Made by a program: the position numbers and the translations under genes. From NCBI RefSeq assembly GCF_000243135.2, contig NC_019903.1, positions 1,960,001-2,024,000 of the forward strand: a stretch of DNA of 64,000 nucleotides, in the 5' to 3' direction. Positions 28,201 through 36,944 of the stretch are shown in pieces; position 1 is the stretch's first letter, and every line of letters begins with the position of its first letter. The DNA comes from Desulfitobacterium dichloroeliminans LMG P-21439 (GTDB lineage: Bacteria > Bacillota > Desulfitobacteriia > Desulfitobacteriales > Desulfitobacteriaceae). The notes beneath the pieces were generated by a model. The model saw only the letters and a list, made by a program, of their open reading frames with translations. It did no database searches and was not told the origin of the DNA.

Positions 28201-28911
28201 TCTCTCCCTAATAAGTTCAGGATCAAGGGGGAGGGAAATGGTGATTTCGGAAGCGCTACCCAGTAGAGATTGGATAACATAAAGCTCTTGAGGGGTAAAT
28301 CCTTTAAAGCTATCAATCCAAATCTTAGCGCCTTGAAGAAATGGAGTTAAAGGAATCTTTTCTGCTACAGTATTTAGTTCATCATCAGGGTCCCTTAACT
28401 CCGATCCTAAACTCCGGTCAAATTCTTCATATAGCAACGCTAATTCTTGGGTTTTTTGCATCAATAACTCATCGGAGTCCTGAATTCTCCTGAGATCATC
28501 CGGCATGATTCGGTAGATTTTAAATTCTGCAATAGCTTTTGCGAATAAATCGGCCATCCCGGGGCGGGTAGCCGAGCGGGCAAAGATCCGTAACCCTGAC
28601 CGATGTTTGAGGAGCAGCCGCCGTAGAAGCATTCTTTTTCCTACTTCTCCAATCAGGGTCTTCCCTCCACCGCCTGCTTCGGCAAAAACTCGCCAACCCA
28701 AACGTCGAAAGCTTAGAACTTGCGCGCGAAGGATTCCTCCGAACTGGGAATCATGGGCAAGACTCATTTCCATCTGGTGGGTAGCCTGCTCAGGGACCAG
28801 AAGAATGAGGGGTAAACCCATCGGATTCTCTTGGATTTCCTTGCGAATTTCATCTAAACAAAGTGTGCTTTTTCCCGTACCCGCTCGGCCCAAAATAAAG
28901 CGTAAACTCAC
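25279..28911 (-). CDS. addB: ATP-dependent nuclease subunit AddB
   Basis: The second subunit of the AddAB recombination machine, about 1210 residues. Near the N-terminus is a Walker A (GRAGTGKST). The C-terminal nuclease domain has RILDYKSRE, and cysteines (FARCPF and CQYCSYKPIC) that in the family hold a 4Fe-4S cluster. The most likely start is GTG 28911, seven bases after GAGAGGAGC; a TTG at 28929 would lie upstream of that site. addB and addA form an operon in the Bacillus order. Confidence 0.95.
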   Translation of the reverse strand: MSLRFILGRAGTGKSTLCLDEIRKEIQENPMGLPLILLVPEQATHQMEMSLAHDSQFGGILRAQVLSFRRLGWRVFAEAGGGGKTLIGEVGKRMLLRRLLLKHRSGLRIFARSATRPGMADLFAKAIAEFKIYRIMPDDLRRIQDSDELLMQKTQELALLYEEFDRSLGSELRDPDDELNTVAEKIPLTPFLQGAKIWIDSFKGFTPQELYVIQSLLGSASEITISLPLDPELIRERSPHFKPGEELFYGPWQTYHSLVNLARETKTRIETISLRETYRFKQAGLKHLEQYYSLYPTQSFRLGEAVGLDTLGITILCAANKRAEVEGIARELRRLVREEHKRWRDCIVITRDLTSSQDIIEQVFSAHDIPFFIDHKRPVIHHPLLELLLAAIETVQKDWAYEPLFRCLKTDFFPLTRNQVDCLENYCLAYGIKGSAWNSNRPWNYSRGSENKQEFELINDTRQIIYDILQPFREILRPEKEASKPINVAQVTVAIYELLLRLKVPEHLQSWAEEARGRGELAEAQLQSQIWDAVMQVLDEMVAGLGEEVLELPDFSLILTSGLENLKLGLIPPGLDQVLVGSLDRSRNPETEVLFLMGAIDGVLPAKPSNEGIFDELDRLRLERLGILLAPKGKVQLYEEHYFIYTALTRARQRLYISYPLTDDEGKGLTVSPVINRIKTIFPELKEMHISLDTEGLESISHPYPLLTAYALHLQNLREGIPLDPLWESVRAWFQGKTDIFPQVIMLEKGIEALNNEEKLPQPLARQLYGKRLITSVSRLEQFARCPFAHYAQYGLKLKERSNFKLSPPDMGQFFHAVLHEFALALRERQLEWGALTKEESWQLVNEVADPISQQLQNKILLSNARYRYLAHKLKRTVHHAVRVLGEHARQGIFVPIELEVKFGPQEDIPPLEVPLSDGNSLILRGQIDRIDCAKLDNQVYLRILDYKSRESHVNLNQIYYGLDLQLLAYLDAALQGAQILLLSSKSPQAVNNSELHPDIMLQQDGEVENIHPAGFLYFPVLEPQLRSKTLLSSEQLENDRIKAVKVKGYLLADRNVLMAMDRNLEDSNLLGIKFNKGGDFKKGSPILTEEQFALLRKHLHNFLRQSGEELLDGNIAIAPYRQGKSNACQYCSYKPICHFDPCLPENTYRNLPVIQDQDFWNRLDTQPDQLDLHKQPLSTVAIKPHKSQDLLWLGEEEISVGKEDNDEQS

Positions 28912-28963
28912 CCATAGCGCTCCTCTCAATGTTCAAACATTTTATCATTATAAGTTAATCACA

Positions 28964-28990
28964 GACACACAGACACAGAGACACAGATTT
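28964..28990. repeat. Short CAGACA-type tandem repeat
   Basis: ACAGACACACAGACACAGAG-type hexamer repeats make up about 27 bases between the divergent addB and 29060 genes. It is a small simple repeat of no evident function. Confidence 0.5.
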
Positions 28991-29059
28991 GTAGCAAAAG
29001 AGTTGTATAAATATCCAAGTGTAGAAATATGATTTACTAAAACCTTTGTGGAGGACAAT

Positions 29060-29602
29060 GTGAAAAAAATAATTCCTTGGGGAATCCTACTGGTTGCTTT
29101 ATCCCTTGTCTTCTATCCTCAACATAGTCAATTTAGCGACGCACTTCTTCCTAAAATGAATTCTCATGAGTTTAATCAGGAGATGCATTTACAATTACCT
29201 TCCACAACTCAGATAGTGGAGAATTGGGTGGAAGATCGTGAGCAGCTACAATTTAGTGCTACTGTCAATGATGAGTACTATGCACTAAGAGGGTATATTC
29301 AGATTTGGCAACTCAATGATATGGAAGGTTACCTGCAGAAGAGCAAAGAGATGAGCGCCTTTGATTTTTACACTTACTCCCTGAATAACATAAAAATAAA
29401 TGACCTTCCAGGAGTTTTAACCATATGGGGGGCCTCCTTCGGTGAATTGACGAGGATATCTGGAAAAGAATATTGGCTGAAGACGCCCAATCAGAAGGTC
29501 ATAAGAATTGCTTTTCTTACCAGCGATACTCATTTTAATGAGGCTCAGCTTAAAGTCATGGGTTACATCCTCTCTTCACTCGCTTGGATTACAGAAGAGT
29601 GA
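29060..29602 (+). CDS. Exported or membrane-anchored protein of unknown function
   Basis: A 180-residue protein with an N-terminal hydrophobic segment (WGILLVALSLVFYP), probably a signal anchor. The rest is soluble with alternating charge. I recognise no family. GTG 29060 follows GTGGAGG with five bases between; an in-frame GTG at 29048 overlaps that site. It is divergent from addB and followed by a small lipoprotein gene. Confidence 0.65.
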   Translation: MKKIIPWGILLVALSLVFYPQHSQFSDALLPKMNSHEFNQEMHLQLPSTTQIVENWVEDREQLQFSATVNDEYYALRGYIQIWQLNDMEGYLQKSKEMSAFDFYTYSLNNIKINDLPGVLTIWGASFGELTRISGKEYWLKTPNQKVIRIAFLTSDTHFNEAQLKVMGYILSSLAWITEE

Positions 29603-29685
29603 ATATTTACATAAGCTATCTCATAGTGATTCAATAGCAATAAATAATAACGCAGTAAAAAATAATGAGTCAAGGGGTGGCAGAT

Positions 29686-30009
29686 GTGTATAAAAAGTCG
29701 GTAAAAATCACGGGATGGGTTTTACTCATGCTCTTCTTAGCTCTATTGATGGTAGGGTGTGGGGCGGCAACACTGACGACAGCCAAAAGTGAATTAACCC
29801 CGAATCAAGCAGCGGAGCTTATCTATCATGATTTAACCTTCCATGGTGTTGGGGTGGAAAAAGTGAATGTTACAAGTTGCGTTTTTAAAGATCGTAACAC
29901 TACAGTCGTGGATGCAACCTACACGACGGAGGATGGCAAAAATATTTCACAGAAAGTGACCCTGGTTAGGGAAAACGGGCAATGGCTCATTCCCGATCAT
30001 GATCACTAG
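29686..30009 (+). CDS. Small putative lipoprotein
   Basis: A protein of about 107 residues with a hydrophobic signal segment ending in a lipobox (LLMVGC, then GAAT). The mature part is predicted to be a small beta-rich domain resembling the DUF4878/NTF2-like lipoproteins, with TYTTEDGKNISQKVTLVRENGQWLI. The start is uncertain: GTG 29686 or ATG 29665. It lies just downstream of another exported protein. Confidence 0.65.
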   Translation: MYKKSVKITGWVLLMLFLALLMVGCGAATLTTAKSELTPNQAAELIYHDLTFHGVGVEKVNVTSCVFKDRNTTVVDATYTTEDGKNISQKVTLVRENGQWLIPDHDH

Positions 30010-30024
30010 GAAAAATATTTTCCT

Positions 30025-30876
30025 CTATTCAACCGCAAAACCTTCTCCTACTACTTCTGATGCAGTCTGAACAATGATAAAGGAATGAGGATCTTCTTCT
30101 TTAACAATTCGTTTCAAATGACCAAGTTCGGCGATATTGACTACGCAGATAATTATATTCTTCTCAGCTGATGAATACCCTCCCTGTCCATGGAGGAAGG
30201 TTACTCCTCTTCCTAATTCTTTGAGAATGCGTTGAATCAATTGATCCGATTGATTGGAAATAATGGTTACAGATTTTGCCGGGAGACCGCTGGATATGAC
30301 GTCCACAGTTTTACTGAAGGTAAACATGGATACCAAGGTATAAAGGGCAATCTTAGGCCCTAGGATAGCCCAAGAAGCTAATATAATCAAAGCGTTAATC
30401 ATCAGCATCGTTGTGCCCATGGCCCAACCAAAGCGACGCTGAATTATCTTAGCAATAATATCTGTTCCTCCTAGGCTACCACCTAAACGGAACACAATAC
30501 CAGAACCTACTCCTCCAAGAACTCCTCCATAAAGAGCTCCTAGGAAAACATCGTTTAGCTGTAACGGCTGAATTCCTTTGAAGAAATCTAGGGCTAAGGA
30601 GTAAACAATGATTCCAAAAAAAGTTTTCGCTACAAAAATTCGATTAACTTCCTTCCACCCTAAAGCAAACAACGGAATATTGAGAATGAAGTTCACAATT
30701 CCGATTGGAAATCCGAGGGTATAAAACAATAGTAAAGCAATACCTCCGATTCCACCACCGCCAAGCCCAGCTTGTACAATGAAGCCTTGAACGCTATAGG
30801 CACCAATAATTGCACCCAAGGCAATCCCGAGAAACTTACCAATTCTTTTCGCAAGTTTCCATGTACGCAAATTCAT
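30025..30876 (-). CDS. YitT family membrane protein
   Basis: A 283-residue protein with about five to six transmembrane helices in the first 190 residues (GGGGIGGIALLLFYTLGFPIG and GSGIVFRLGGSLGGTDIIAKI are typical of DUF161) and a C-terminal cytosolic DUF2179 domain (FLHGQGGYSSAEKNIIICVV). The family is common in Firmicutes, often in several copies, and its function is not established. It starts at ATG after AGGAGGAT. Confidence 0.9.
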   Translation of the reverse strand: MNLRTWKLAKRIGKFLGIALGAIIGAYSVQGFIVQAGLGGGGIGGIALLLFYTLGFPIGIVNFILNIPLFALGWKEVNRIFVAKTFFGIIVYSLALDFFKGIQPLQLNDVFLGALYGGVLGGVGSGIVFRLGGSLGGTDIIAKIIQRRFGWAMGTTMLMINALIILASWAILGPKIALYTLVSMFTFSKTVDVISSGLPAKSVTIISNQSDQLIQRILKELGRGVTFLHGQGGYSSAEKNIIICVVNIAELGHLKRIVKEEDPHSFIIVQTASEVVGEGFAVE

Positions 30877-31143
30877 ATCCTCCTTCTATCAATTAGAATT
30901 ATCTCTGTCCCCTTTTACTCTAATCTCAAGATTTGACCCGAATACTATTATATCCTTGTTACCAAGTCCAATACGGATTTCCTGAAGACCTGACACAAAA
31001 GCATCTTGAACAGTTTTATAATACTATATTAACATGAAGTAGGTGTCAGTAGAAAACTGTGTTGCATCTTCTAGTGCGATTCAGCACCCTACTACTATCA
31101 TATATAACTATTGCTAATAACTCAAAGTGATAATTTTTAATAA
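30877..31143. other. Intergenic stretch, no gene seen
   Basis: This AT-rich gap upstream of the YitT gene contains TATAAT-like sequence on the minus strand (near 30945) but no open frame with a ribosome binding site, and no RNA family that I recognise. Confidence 0.4.
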
Positions 31144-31180
31144 AAATAGAGCTTGCGAATTCTCATCACAAGCTCTATTT
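31144..31180 (-). terminator. Terminator of the ECF sigma/DUF4349 operon
   Basis: AAATAGAGCTTG (31144-31155) pairs perfectly with CAAGCTCTATTT (31169-31180), followed by TTTTATTAAAA on the minus strand. It lies 72 bases after the DUF4349 gene. Confidence 0.75.
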
Positions 31181-31251
31181 CTGTTTATTAAGTTCTCAGG
31201 ATAATTTTAGCTTTTGAATTCATTCATTTGAAAAATGGAGTGTCTATTTCA

Positions 31252-32553
31252 TTATTTTTTGGGCTGTCGACTTATTCTAATCAGCCTATAAACTCCATAG
31301 ATTCCTCCTACTAGAAGCAGATAAGGCAGAGCGTACGCTATCCCCACGAAAAGATAATTGATACCGTTCCAAGTGGAGCTGATTGTCTTAAGGACAGCAT
31401 CCTTTGCTGCTTGCCAAGTGTTTTCCCATGAAATAGGCTGCCATGGTTCGTCCACGCTGACAGGGTTGGGAGTGGTCTGGAAGTAAATAGTTACTGTAGA
31501 ATAGGCAACCTGATGATCCCAAAGTTTAACTTGTCCTTGGAGTTGCTCAATCTGCATGCGAGTACTGCTTAAATAGCTCTCGATATGCAAAATATCTTCC
31601 ACATTCTTTGCTTCGTCTAAAATTTCCAGATAGCGCGCTTCTTGAGCTATCAGGTTCTTTAGTCTTGACTGAGTATCATAATACTGGTTAGTGACATCAT
31701 AAGCTGTTGTAGATTGGTTTAATACTTTGCCTAGATTAGCGAGGCGACCTTGGAAACCTTCCAATTCTGGGGAAGGAATATTAAAGGTGGCATATCCTGA
31801 GCTTTCCTTTGGTTGATTGCTCTGTGAAGATTCTACAACATAACCACCTAAACCCAAGATTTCTTGCGTCACCGTGGCAAGGGACAGTGAAACATCCTCG
31901 ACTTGCAAGGTTGCATGCACATTATAGGTAATCTTCTTCGCTAAGCCAGCGTCTGCAGGGGGGATCTGTGGCTCTGGAATAGGCATAATGGGAGCCGTTT
32001 CCCCATAGATAGCTCCTGAATTAGCGGTACTGGGCATAGTAGATATACCTTCTTTGGCAACACCTTCAGTAAAGTCGCTTGAGCCTACCATAGTTCTATT
32101 TCCTAGTTCCGGAGGGGCCTCTGCCACCCCGACACTATCATTCGCGGTCGAATTCTGGGCACTCGATTGCTCCCTTGCTTCACTCAAGGCAGAAAATTGA
32201 TTCATTTCCAAAGGTGAATTCTTCAAGCCCTCCATGCCGATGCCAACAAAAGCTATCATGAGCACAACAACGGCAGGAACTGCCAGCTTCCACTGCCAAC
32301 GCCACCAGAATGATTTCAGCCTACGTTGGGTTTTTTCATGGAGGCTCTCTTTTAAAGGTACTTCAGGAATAACAACAGCGCCTGACGATTCACCATTTGC
32401 TGCTTTAAGATCTTCTTCACGGATCTTCTCGAGGGCCAATTTCTTAATGCGGTCCTTTTGTCCCGAGTCAGGGTTAACTTCACGAAAGAAAAGCTTCATA
32501 CGTTCTAAGTCACCCTCCTGTTCCCAAAGGGTATATGCATCCTTATTCATCAT
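31252..32553 (-). CDS. DUF4349 membrane protein, likely anti-sigma factor
   Basis: A 433-residue protein. An N-terminal cytosolic region of about 85 residues is followed by a transmembrane helix (LAVPAVVVLMIAFVGIGM), a linker, a DUF4349 extracytoplasmic domain with a coiled coil (ITYNVHATLQVEDVSLSLA onward) and a second helix near the C-terminus. Its start overlaps the ECF sigma gene by four bases, the usual arrangement for a sigma factor and its membrane anti-sigma partner. No zinc-binding HC2 motif is visible, so the anti-sigma role is inferred from context. Confidence 0.8.
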   Translation of the reverse strand: MMNKDAYTLWEQEGDLERMKLFFREVNPDSGQKDRIKKLALEKIREEDLKAANGESSGAVVIPEVPLKESLHEKTQRRLKSFWWRWQWKLAVPAVVVLMIAFVGIGMEGLKNSPLEMNQFSALSEAREQSSAQNSTANDSVGVAEAPPELGNRTMVGSSDFTEGVAKEGISTMPSTANSGAIYGETAPIMPIPEPQIPPADAGLAKKITYNVHATLQVEDVSLSLATVTQEILGLGGYVVESSQSNQPKESSGYATFNIPSPELEGFQGRLANLGKVLNQSTTAYDVTNQYYDTQSRLKNLIAQEARYLEILDEAKNVEDILHIESYLSSTRMQIEQLQGQVKLWDHQVAYSTVTIYFQTTPNPVSVDEPWQPISWENTWQAAKDAVLKTISSTWNGINYLFVGIAYALPYLLLVGGIYGVYRLIRISRQPKK

Positions 32554-33059
32554 CGAACACCTCCTGCGTTCTCCATCTCGTAATACTTACGGAAGCTCTT
32601 CTTTGCTCGATACAGGAGACTGTCAACGGCTTGCTGAGTTATGCCAAGTATCTGGGCAACCTCGATTGCGCTAAATCCTTCGACAAGACGGAGTTGGATT
32701 ACTGCTACTTGAGGTTCAGATAATTTCGAAAGAGTATCACTTACACTGAGGACAGTTAATAAATCATTACTATGATCCTCCGTGGCCGCCGTGGATTTAA
32801 TTTCTTCACTCAAGGATACAATTTGCATCCCTTTCCCCTTACGGGTTCGGTAGAAATCAGCGATATGGTGATAAGCAATCCTCAGAGTCCAGGATTTCAA
32901 GGAGCTTTTGCCTTCAAAATTCGGCAATGCTCTCCAGACCTTGGTTAAAACCTCCGCAGTTACATCTTCAACATCACTCTGCGGTACCCGCATACGCACA
33001 AAACGGTATAGAACCGGAAAAAGTTCTTCATAAATCGCATCAAAGGAATCCGTTTGCAC
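32550..33059 (-). CDS. ECF-type RNA polymerase sigma factor
   Basis: A 169-residue extracytoplasmic-function sigma factor: region 2 has DVEDVTAEVLTKVWRALPNF and SLKSWTLRIAYHHIADFYR, and region 4 has VEGFSAIEVAQILGITQQAVDSLLYRAKKSF. It is co-transcribed with the DUF4349 protein (ATGA overlap), which probably sequesters it at the membrane until an envelope signal arrives. Its target promoters are not visible. Confidence 0.9.
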   Translation of the reverse strand: MQTDSFDAIYEELFPVLYRFVRMRVPQSDVEDVTAEVLTKVWRALPNFEGKSSLKSWTLRIAYHHIADFYRTRKGKGMQIVSLSEEIKSTAATEDHSNDLLTVLSVSDTLSKLSEPQVAVIQLRLVEGFSAIEVAQILGITQQAVDSLLYRAKKSFRKYYEMENAGGVR

Positions 33060-33150
33060 TATGAGGAGCCTCCTCTCTCATTCTGACTAATTTAGACGAT
33101 ATAGAGCCTGAACATCTGACGATATTCTCTGATTCTATTCCTCATTAAAT

Positions 33151-33178
33151 AAAAAAATCCTGCCATAAGGCAGAATTC
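33151..33178 (-). terminator. Terminator of the cardiolipin synthase gene
   Basis: CTGCC-ATAA-GGCAG with flanking partial pairing, followed on the minus strand by a run of seven T. It is immediately downstream of the stop codon at 33182. Confidence 0.75.
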
Positions 33179-33181
33179 TGA

Positions 33182-34609
33182 CTATAAGAATGGGGAAAGA
33201 AGACGAGCCAGTGCTATTTGAAAGGAATATTGCCTTGTTCTTTGCGCTATATCTTCTTCGGTCACCTTAATACTATCCATAAGATCCGCTTGCTGTTCAC
33301 AGACTATTTTCTTTGTAAAATTGGCATTATAGATCACTGCACTTAACTCGAAGTCCAGTTGAAAACTACGTATATCAAAGTTAGCTGAACCTATAATCGA
33401 AATCTCTTGATCAATAGTAATGACCTTGCTATGCAAGATTCCTTTCTGATAGCGATAAATTTCTACCCCCACCTTGACTAAATCACAATAATACGAAGAT
33501 GATGCCAAGTAAGGTAATTTATGGTCCGGCTTGCCTTGCAAAAGAATTTTAACAGAAGCCCCCTTTAAAGCTGCAGATTTTAAAGCCATAACCATACTCT
33601 CATCCGGAATGAAGTAAGGTGTCGTTATAAAGATTTCACTTTGGGCTGCACTAACAATCGTATAAAATAGAGCTTTCACAGACTCATGTTTTGAATCAGG
33701 CCCCCCACCGATAATTTGGGTAAGAAGATCACCGAAGAGCTCATATTCAGGAAAATATCGCTTATCCCTTACTATGTTATTAGTAGTAAAGTACCAATCG
33801 TTCAAAAAGGTCTCCTGAATGGTTTGCACACTTTCCCCTTCTAAACGCAAATGGGTATCGCGCCAAAAACCATACTTCGGACTGAGAGATAAATACTCAT
33901 CACCGATATTGATTCCCCCTAAATATCCTATCTTCCCGTCAATAACGACAAGCTTGCGATGATTTCGGTAATTCAAGGTAGCTAATAGCTGAGGGAAGCG
34001 CAGAGGAAAAAACCACTGATATTCAATTCCGGCTGCCTTTAGTTCTTGTATGAAGGATTTAGAAAGGCTTTTACTCCCTAAACCATCTAATATTAAGCGA
34101 ATTTTGATTCCGGCACGGGCTTTGCGAATCAAGATTTTCTGGATAGTCTCGCCTATTTTATCTTCATGATATATATAATACTCCATATGGATATGATCTT
34201 GAGCACATTCTAAGTCCTGAAGCAAGGCCTCAAATTTTCCTTGTCCATTATGTAAAAGCAGGGCGGAATTGTTCCCTGATAAAGGTGCATAGCTGCTCTT
34301 AAGCACTATTTTTGATAAATGCTTGCCTATTAAAGACTCTTGGAAAAAGACATGGTCTTGGTTCATGGATTCTACCTGATGATGGGTAAGTCGGGGCAGT
34401 CGATCCCCTGGAATATGCTTTCGACGAAAAAGGCGGTTTTTAATGGGTGTACACCCGAAGATTAAATACAATACAAATCCAAAAACGTTGAGCACCCCAA
34501 GAAAGGACAGCCAAGAGGTTGTGTTTTCTGGATTCTCCTTTTCTAAGTAAACAATCACGAGAGCTAGGAAAAAGGTAATCAATGCTAACCCTATAAAAAA
34601 TCGAATCAA
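33182..34609 (-). CDS. Cardiolipin synthase (phospholipase D superfamily)
   Basis: A membrane enzyme that joins two phosphatidylglycerols into cardiolipin. The 475-residue protein has two N-terminal transmembrane helices and two HKD catalytic motifs: HRKLVVIDGKIGYLGGINI near residue 218 and HSKVITIDQEISIIGSANF near residue 395. Start is TTG with only a weak G-rich site (GTGGGGTATAG) upstream. It forms a single transcription unit. Confidence 0.93.
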   Translation of the reverse strand: MIRFFIGLALITFFLALVIVYLEKENPENTTSWLSFLGVLNVFGFVLYLIFGCTPIKNRLFRRKHIPGDRLPRLTHHQVESMNQDHVFFQESLIGKHLSKIVLKSSYAPLSGNNSALLLHNGQGKFEALLQDLECAQDHIHMEYYIYHEDKIGETIQKILIRKARAGIKIRLILDGLGSKSLSKSFIQELKAAGIEYQWFFPLRFPQLLATLNYRNHRKLVVIDGKIGYLGGINIGDEYLSLSPKYGFWRDTHLRLEGESVQTIQETFLNDWYFTTNNIVRDKRYFPEYELFGDLLTQIIGGGPDSKHESVKALFYTIVSAAQSEIFITTPYFIPDESMVMALKSAALKGASVKILLQGKPDHKLPYLASSSYYCDLVKVGVEIYRYQKGILHSKVITIDQEISIIGSANFDIRSFQLDFELSAVIYNANFTKKIVCEQQADLMDSIKVTEEDIAQRTRQYSFQIALARLLSPFL

Positions 34610-34656
34610 CTATACCCCACCTTTGCTGCCTTATCCACTTCAATATTAGTATGACG

Positions 34657-34689
34657 AAAAAAGCAACTTCAATACGAAGTTGCTTTTGT
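34657..34689 (-). terminator. Terminator of the chromate transporter pair
   Basis: AAAAGCAACTT (34659-34669) pairs perfectly with AAGTTGCTTTT (34677-34687), four bases after the downstream gene's stop. It is flanked by T-rich sequence on the minus strand. Confidence 0.8.
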
Positions 34690-34692
34690 AAA

Positions 34693-35235
34693 CTAACTCT
34701 TCTTTCGACCATATGCAAAATAACCAAAGGTCATTGCGCATACCACCAAGATTCCAGGGTGAACGCTGGTCATAAATATTATCCCCAAAACCACTACCGC
34801 AATTCCCCAAGTGCTTCGGTGCTTTTTCGGGAAAGCCTTTTTACCTAATTCATATGCAGATTGGGCTATTAAAATTACGACCACCGGACGAACAGCTGTC
34901 AATGCCGCATTCAAAGCAGATGTATGGGAATAACGAATGAGTAAATCTCCTAAGAGAACAATCACGAGGGTAGACAATAAAGTGCCTAGCAATCCTGCCA
35001 TTGCGCCAGGCCAACCGGCAACCCGATACCCCATATAGCTAGCTAACTTCGTAGCAATGGGGCCCGGTAATGAGTTACCAATGGCTAATGCATCTGCAAA
35101 TTCTTCATCGGTCAACCATTTATAACGTGTCACGGCTTCCCGTTGGATTAAGGGTATCATGGCAGGTCCACCGCCAAAACCTAAATTAGTCGCCCGGGCG
35201 CAGCCAATAAATACTTCCCAGAGTTTTTTATACAT
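34693..35235 (-). CDS. Chromate transporter, half-size subunit
   Basis: A 180-residue CHR-family membrane protein with one CHR domain. Visible are NLGFGGGPAMIPLIQREAVTRYKWLTDEEFADALAIGNSLPGPIATKLASYMGYRVAGWPGA, the family's hallmark region. ATG 35235 follows TTGGAGGTGAT. Short-chain CHR proteins work as pairs, and this one follows another half-size copy with 26 bases between. The substrate may be chromate or another anion. Confidence 0.88.
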   Translation of the reverse strand: MYKKLWEVFIGCARATNLGFGGGPAMIPLIQREAVTRYKWLTDEEFADALAIGNSLPGPIATKLASYMGYRVAGWPGAMAGLLGTLLSTLVIVLLGDLLIRYSHTSALNAALTAVRPVVVILIAQSAYELGKKAFPKKHRSTWGIAVVVLGIIFMTSVHPGILVVCAMTFGYFAYGRKKS

Positions 35236-35261
35236 ACAGATCACCTCCAAAGTTTATGGTA

Positions 35262-35783
35262 TTAACCCAAAACGATGACACCAAAAACCATCGATAGAAT
35301 AATGACTATTCCGGGATGGAGTTTAAACTTGTATAGACAGATCATCGCTAATCCAGCTATAACCCAACTCCAAAAGTTGGGAAAAGCAGACAAACCCATA
35401 TCAAAGGCTGTCTTGGCAACAAGAACAGTCACCAGCGGACGCACCCCAGTTAAGGCTCCTTTGAGCACAGGCGATTCGCTATTCTTCATTAAGAAATCAG
35501 TCAAGACAATAACCAAAATTGACGTTAAAGCCAAGGTGCCGAGCAAGGCAGCCAATACTCCCAACCACCCACCTACATGGTAGCCTACAAAACCAGATAA
35601 AAGGGTAGCGATAGGTCCCGGTAAAGAGGTAACAATGGCCAGACCTTCGGAAAACTGTTCTATGGTCATCCAACCGTGATTAACCACCTCGGCTTGGACG
35701 AGTGGGATGATGGCAGGACCACCACCGAAGGCTAAGTTACTGGCCCGAAAAAAAGCAAAAAAGATTTCGAAAAAATGTTCCAA
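35262..35783 (-). CDS. Chromate transporter, half-size subunit
   Basis: A 173-residue partner of the next gene, with the same CHR domain (NLAFGGGPAIIPLVQAEVVNHGWMT, then TSLPGPIATLLSGFVGYHVGGW). TTG 35783 lies nine bases after AGGAG; an earlier TTG at 35792 abuts the site. The two diverge in sequence and presumably insert in opposite topologies to form a heterodimer. Confidence 0.88.
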   Translation of the reverse strand: MEHFFEIFFAFFRASNLAFGGGPAIIPLVQAEVVNHGWMTIEQFSEGLAIVTSLPGPIATLLSGFVGYHVGGWLGVLAALLGTLALTSILVIVLTDFLMKNSESPVLKGALTGVRPLVTVLVAKTAFDMGLSAFPNFWSWVIAGLAMICLYKFKLHPGIVIILSMVFGVIVLG

Positions 35784-35877
35784 TGATTTCAACTCCTATT
35801 CTAAAGCCGTTCGCATGGTTACCATTATAACAAAGTACATCACAATTGAGAATATAGAAAAGAAATTAAAGAAAGCC

Positions 35878-35904
35878 AACAATCTCCGCTAAAGATTGTT
35901 GACT
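35878..35904 (-). terminator. Terminator of the CotF-like gene
   Basis: CAACAATCT pairs with AGATTGTTG across CCGCTAA, just after the coat protein stop; the minus strand continues TTTCTTTAAT. Confidence 0.7.
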
Positions 35905-35921
35905 TTAAACTTTCTAGTGAC

Positions 35922-36422
35922 TTACTGAATGTTATACATGCCATGAGATTTCATATAATTAAAGAGTTCTTCACCATGTTCTTGCTCTTCTTTCTGAATA
36001 TGGTTAAGGGATTGTCGAACGCCCTTATCTTGAAATTCAAAGATTGACGTATCATATGTTCCAGAGATATATTTTTCAGTTGAAAGCATATCATTGACCA
36101 AGGTAAAATCATTTTGATTGTAATTTGTATTTCCCTGTCCTTGGATGGTGGACATTCCCTGCATTCCACTCGCCTGTGCTTGCATACCTTGAGCTTGCTG
36201 TTGAGGCTGGCCCTGATTCATGGCTGGAACCTGACCAGCAATAATCTGATTAATGGTTTCGTAATGTTGCTGTTCATGAGAAGCATGTTTTTGAAAGATT
36301 TGTTTTAGATTAGAACACTCTGCTTCATTCGCATACTTTGAGTATTTTTGAATACAAAGATCCTCGTGGCTTTTTAGGTCCTGTAGAAACAATCTTTCTT
36401 TCTGGCTTAGTTGAATTGGCAT
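35922..36422 (-). CDS. CotF-like spore coat protein (ferritin-like fold)
   Basis: A 166-residue protein: an N-terminal helical half (KERLFLQDLKSHEDLCIQKYSKYANEAEC, then HEQQHYETINQIIAG), a Gln/Met/Gly-rich linker, and a second helical half (DMLSTEKYISGTYDTSIFEF, then HIQKEEQEHGEELFNYMKSHG). This is the layout of the Coat_F/CotF-like proteins of spore formers. It is preceded by GGAGGTG and lies alone. Confidence 0.87.
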   Translation of the reverse strand: MPIQLSQKERLFLQDLKSHEDLCIQKYSKYANEAECSNLKQIFQKHASHEQQHYETINQIIAGQVPAMNQGQPQQQAQGMQAQASGMQGMSTIQGQGNTNYNQNDFTLVNDMLSTEKYISGTYDTSIFEFQDKGVRQSLNHIQKEEQEHGEELFNYMKSHGMYNIQ

Positions 36423-36593
36423 TAAGACACCTCCTTAAATCTAGGGTTATTGTTTACCAAGAAGCAAGAAATATGTATAATCTTCTTACCAAAATATATT
36501 TCCAAAAATTCCTGCAGACAACTGAAACTTTTCACTTCATCTCAACGTACCATAGATATATGAAATAGTTTGATTGACAAGGGGGAATATGAT

Positions 36594-36800
36594 TTGAATA
36601 AGCGACTATATCGATCCGGCAGAGAAAAGATGCTGGCTGGGGTTTGTGGTGGCTTAGGCGAATATTTTGACGTGGATCCGACCCTCATTCGCTTGGCTGC
36701 AGTCATTGCAATTTTTGGGGCGGGCATGGGATTTTTCGCCTACATAATTGCTTGGATTGTTATACCCAAGAATCCCGATCATAGATATCTTAACTCTTGA
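36594..36800 (+). CDS. PspC domain protein
   Basis: A 68-residue protein with the PspC signature [32 protein letters not shown], then a hydrophobic helix ([23 protein letters not shown]). PspC proteins act in phage-shock/envelope-stress responses. TTG 36594 is chosen because AAGGGGGAA lies at the right spacing; a TTG at 36570 would place that site inside the gene. Its terminator has been split by an IS256 element (see findings). Confidence 0.85.
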   Translation: MNKRLYRSGREKMLAGVCGGLGEYFDVDPTLIRLAAVIAIFGAGMGFFAYIIAWIVIPKNPDHRYLNS

Positions 36801-36897
36801 GACTAATTACGACTTCCATATTTCAATATTCACTTATAAGTAGCTGAGCTTTTTCAACTGATTTCGAATCCAATTTAACCTACACAACATCTCTCTG

Positions 36898-36944
36898 AAA
36901 AGGCCTATCCGCAAATCGGTATGTGCGTACCGATTTGCGGATAG
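36898..36944 (+). terminator. Perfect terminator hairpin of the PspC gene, split by IS256
   Basis: The 5' arm AAAAGGCCTATCCGC-AAATCGGTA (36898-36921), loop TGTGCG and the first 17 bases of the 3' arm (36928-36944) are here. The remaining GCCTTTT lies beyond the element at 38485-38491. Removing the element and one copy of the 8-bp duplication restores a perfect 24-bp stem ending in TTTT. Confidence 0.8.

Noticed and set aside
28607-29032. 141-residue Arg/Ser-rich ORF antisense to addB
   Set aside because: Composition is typical of an antisense frame; no start signal.
32234-32674. 146-residue ORF antisense to the sigma/DUF4349 junction
   Set aside because: Antisense shadow spanning two real overlapping genes.
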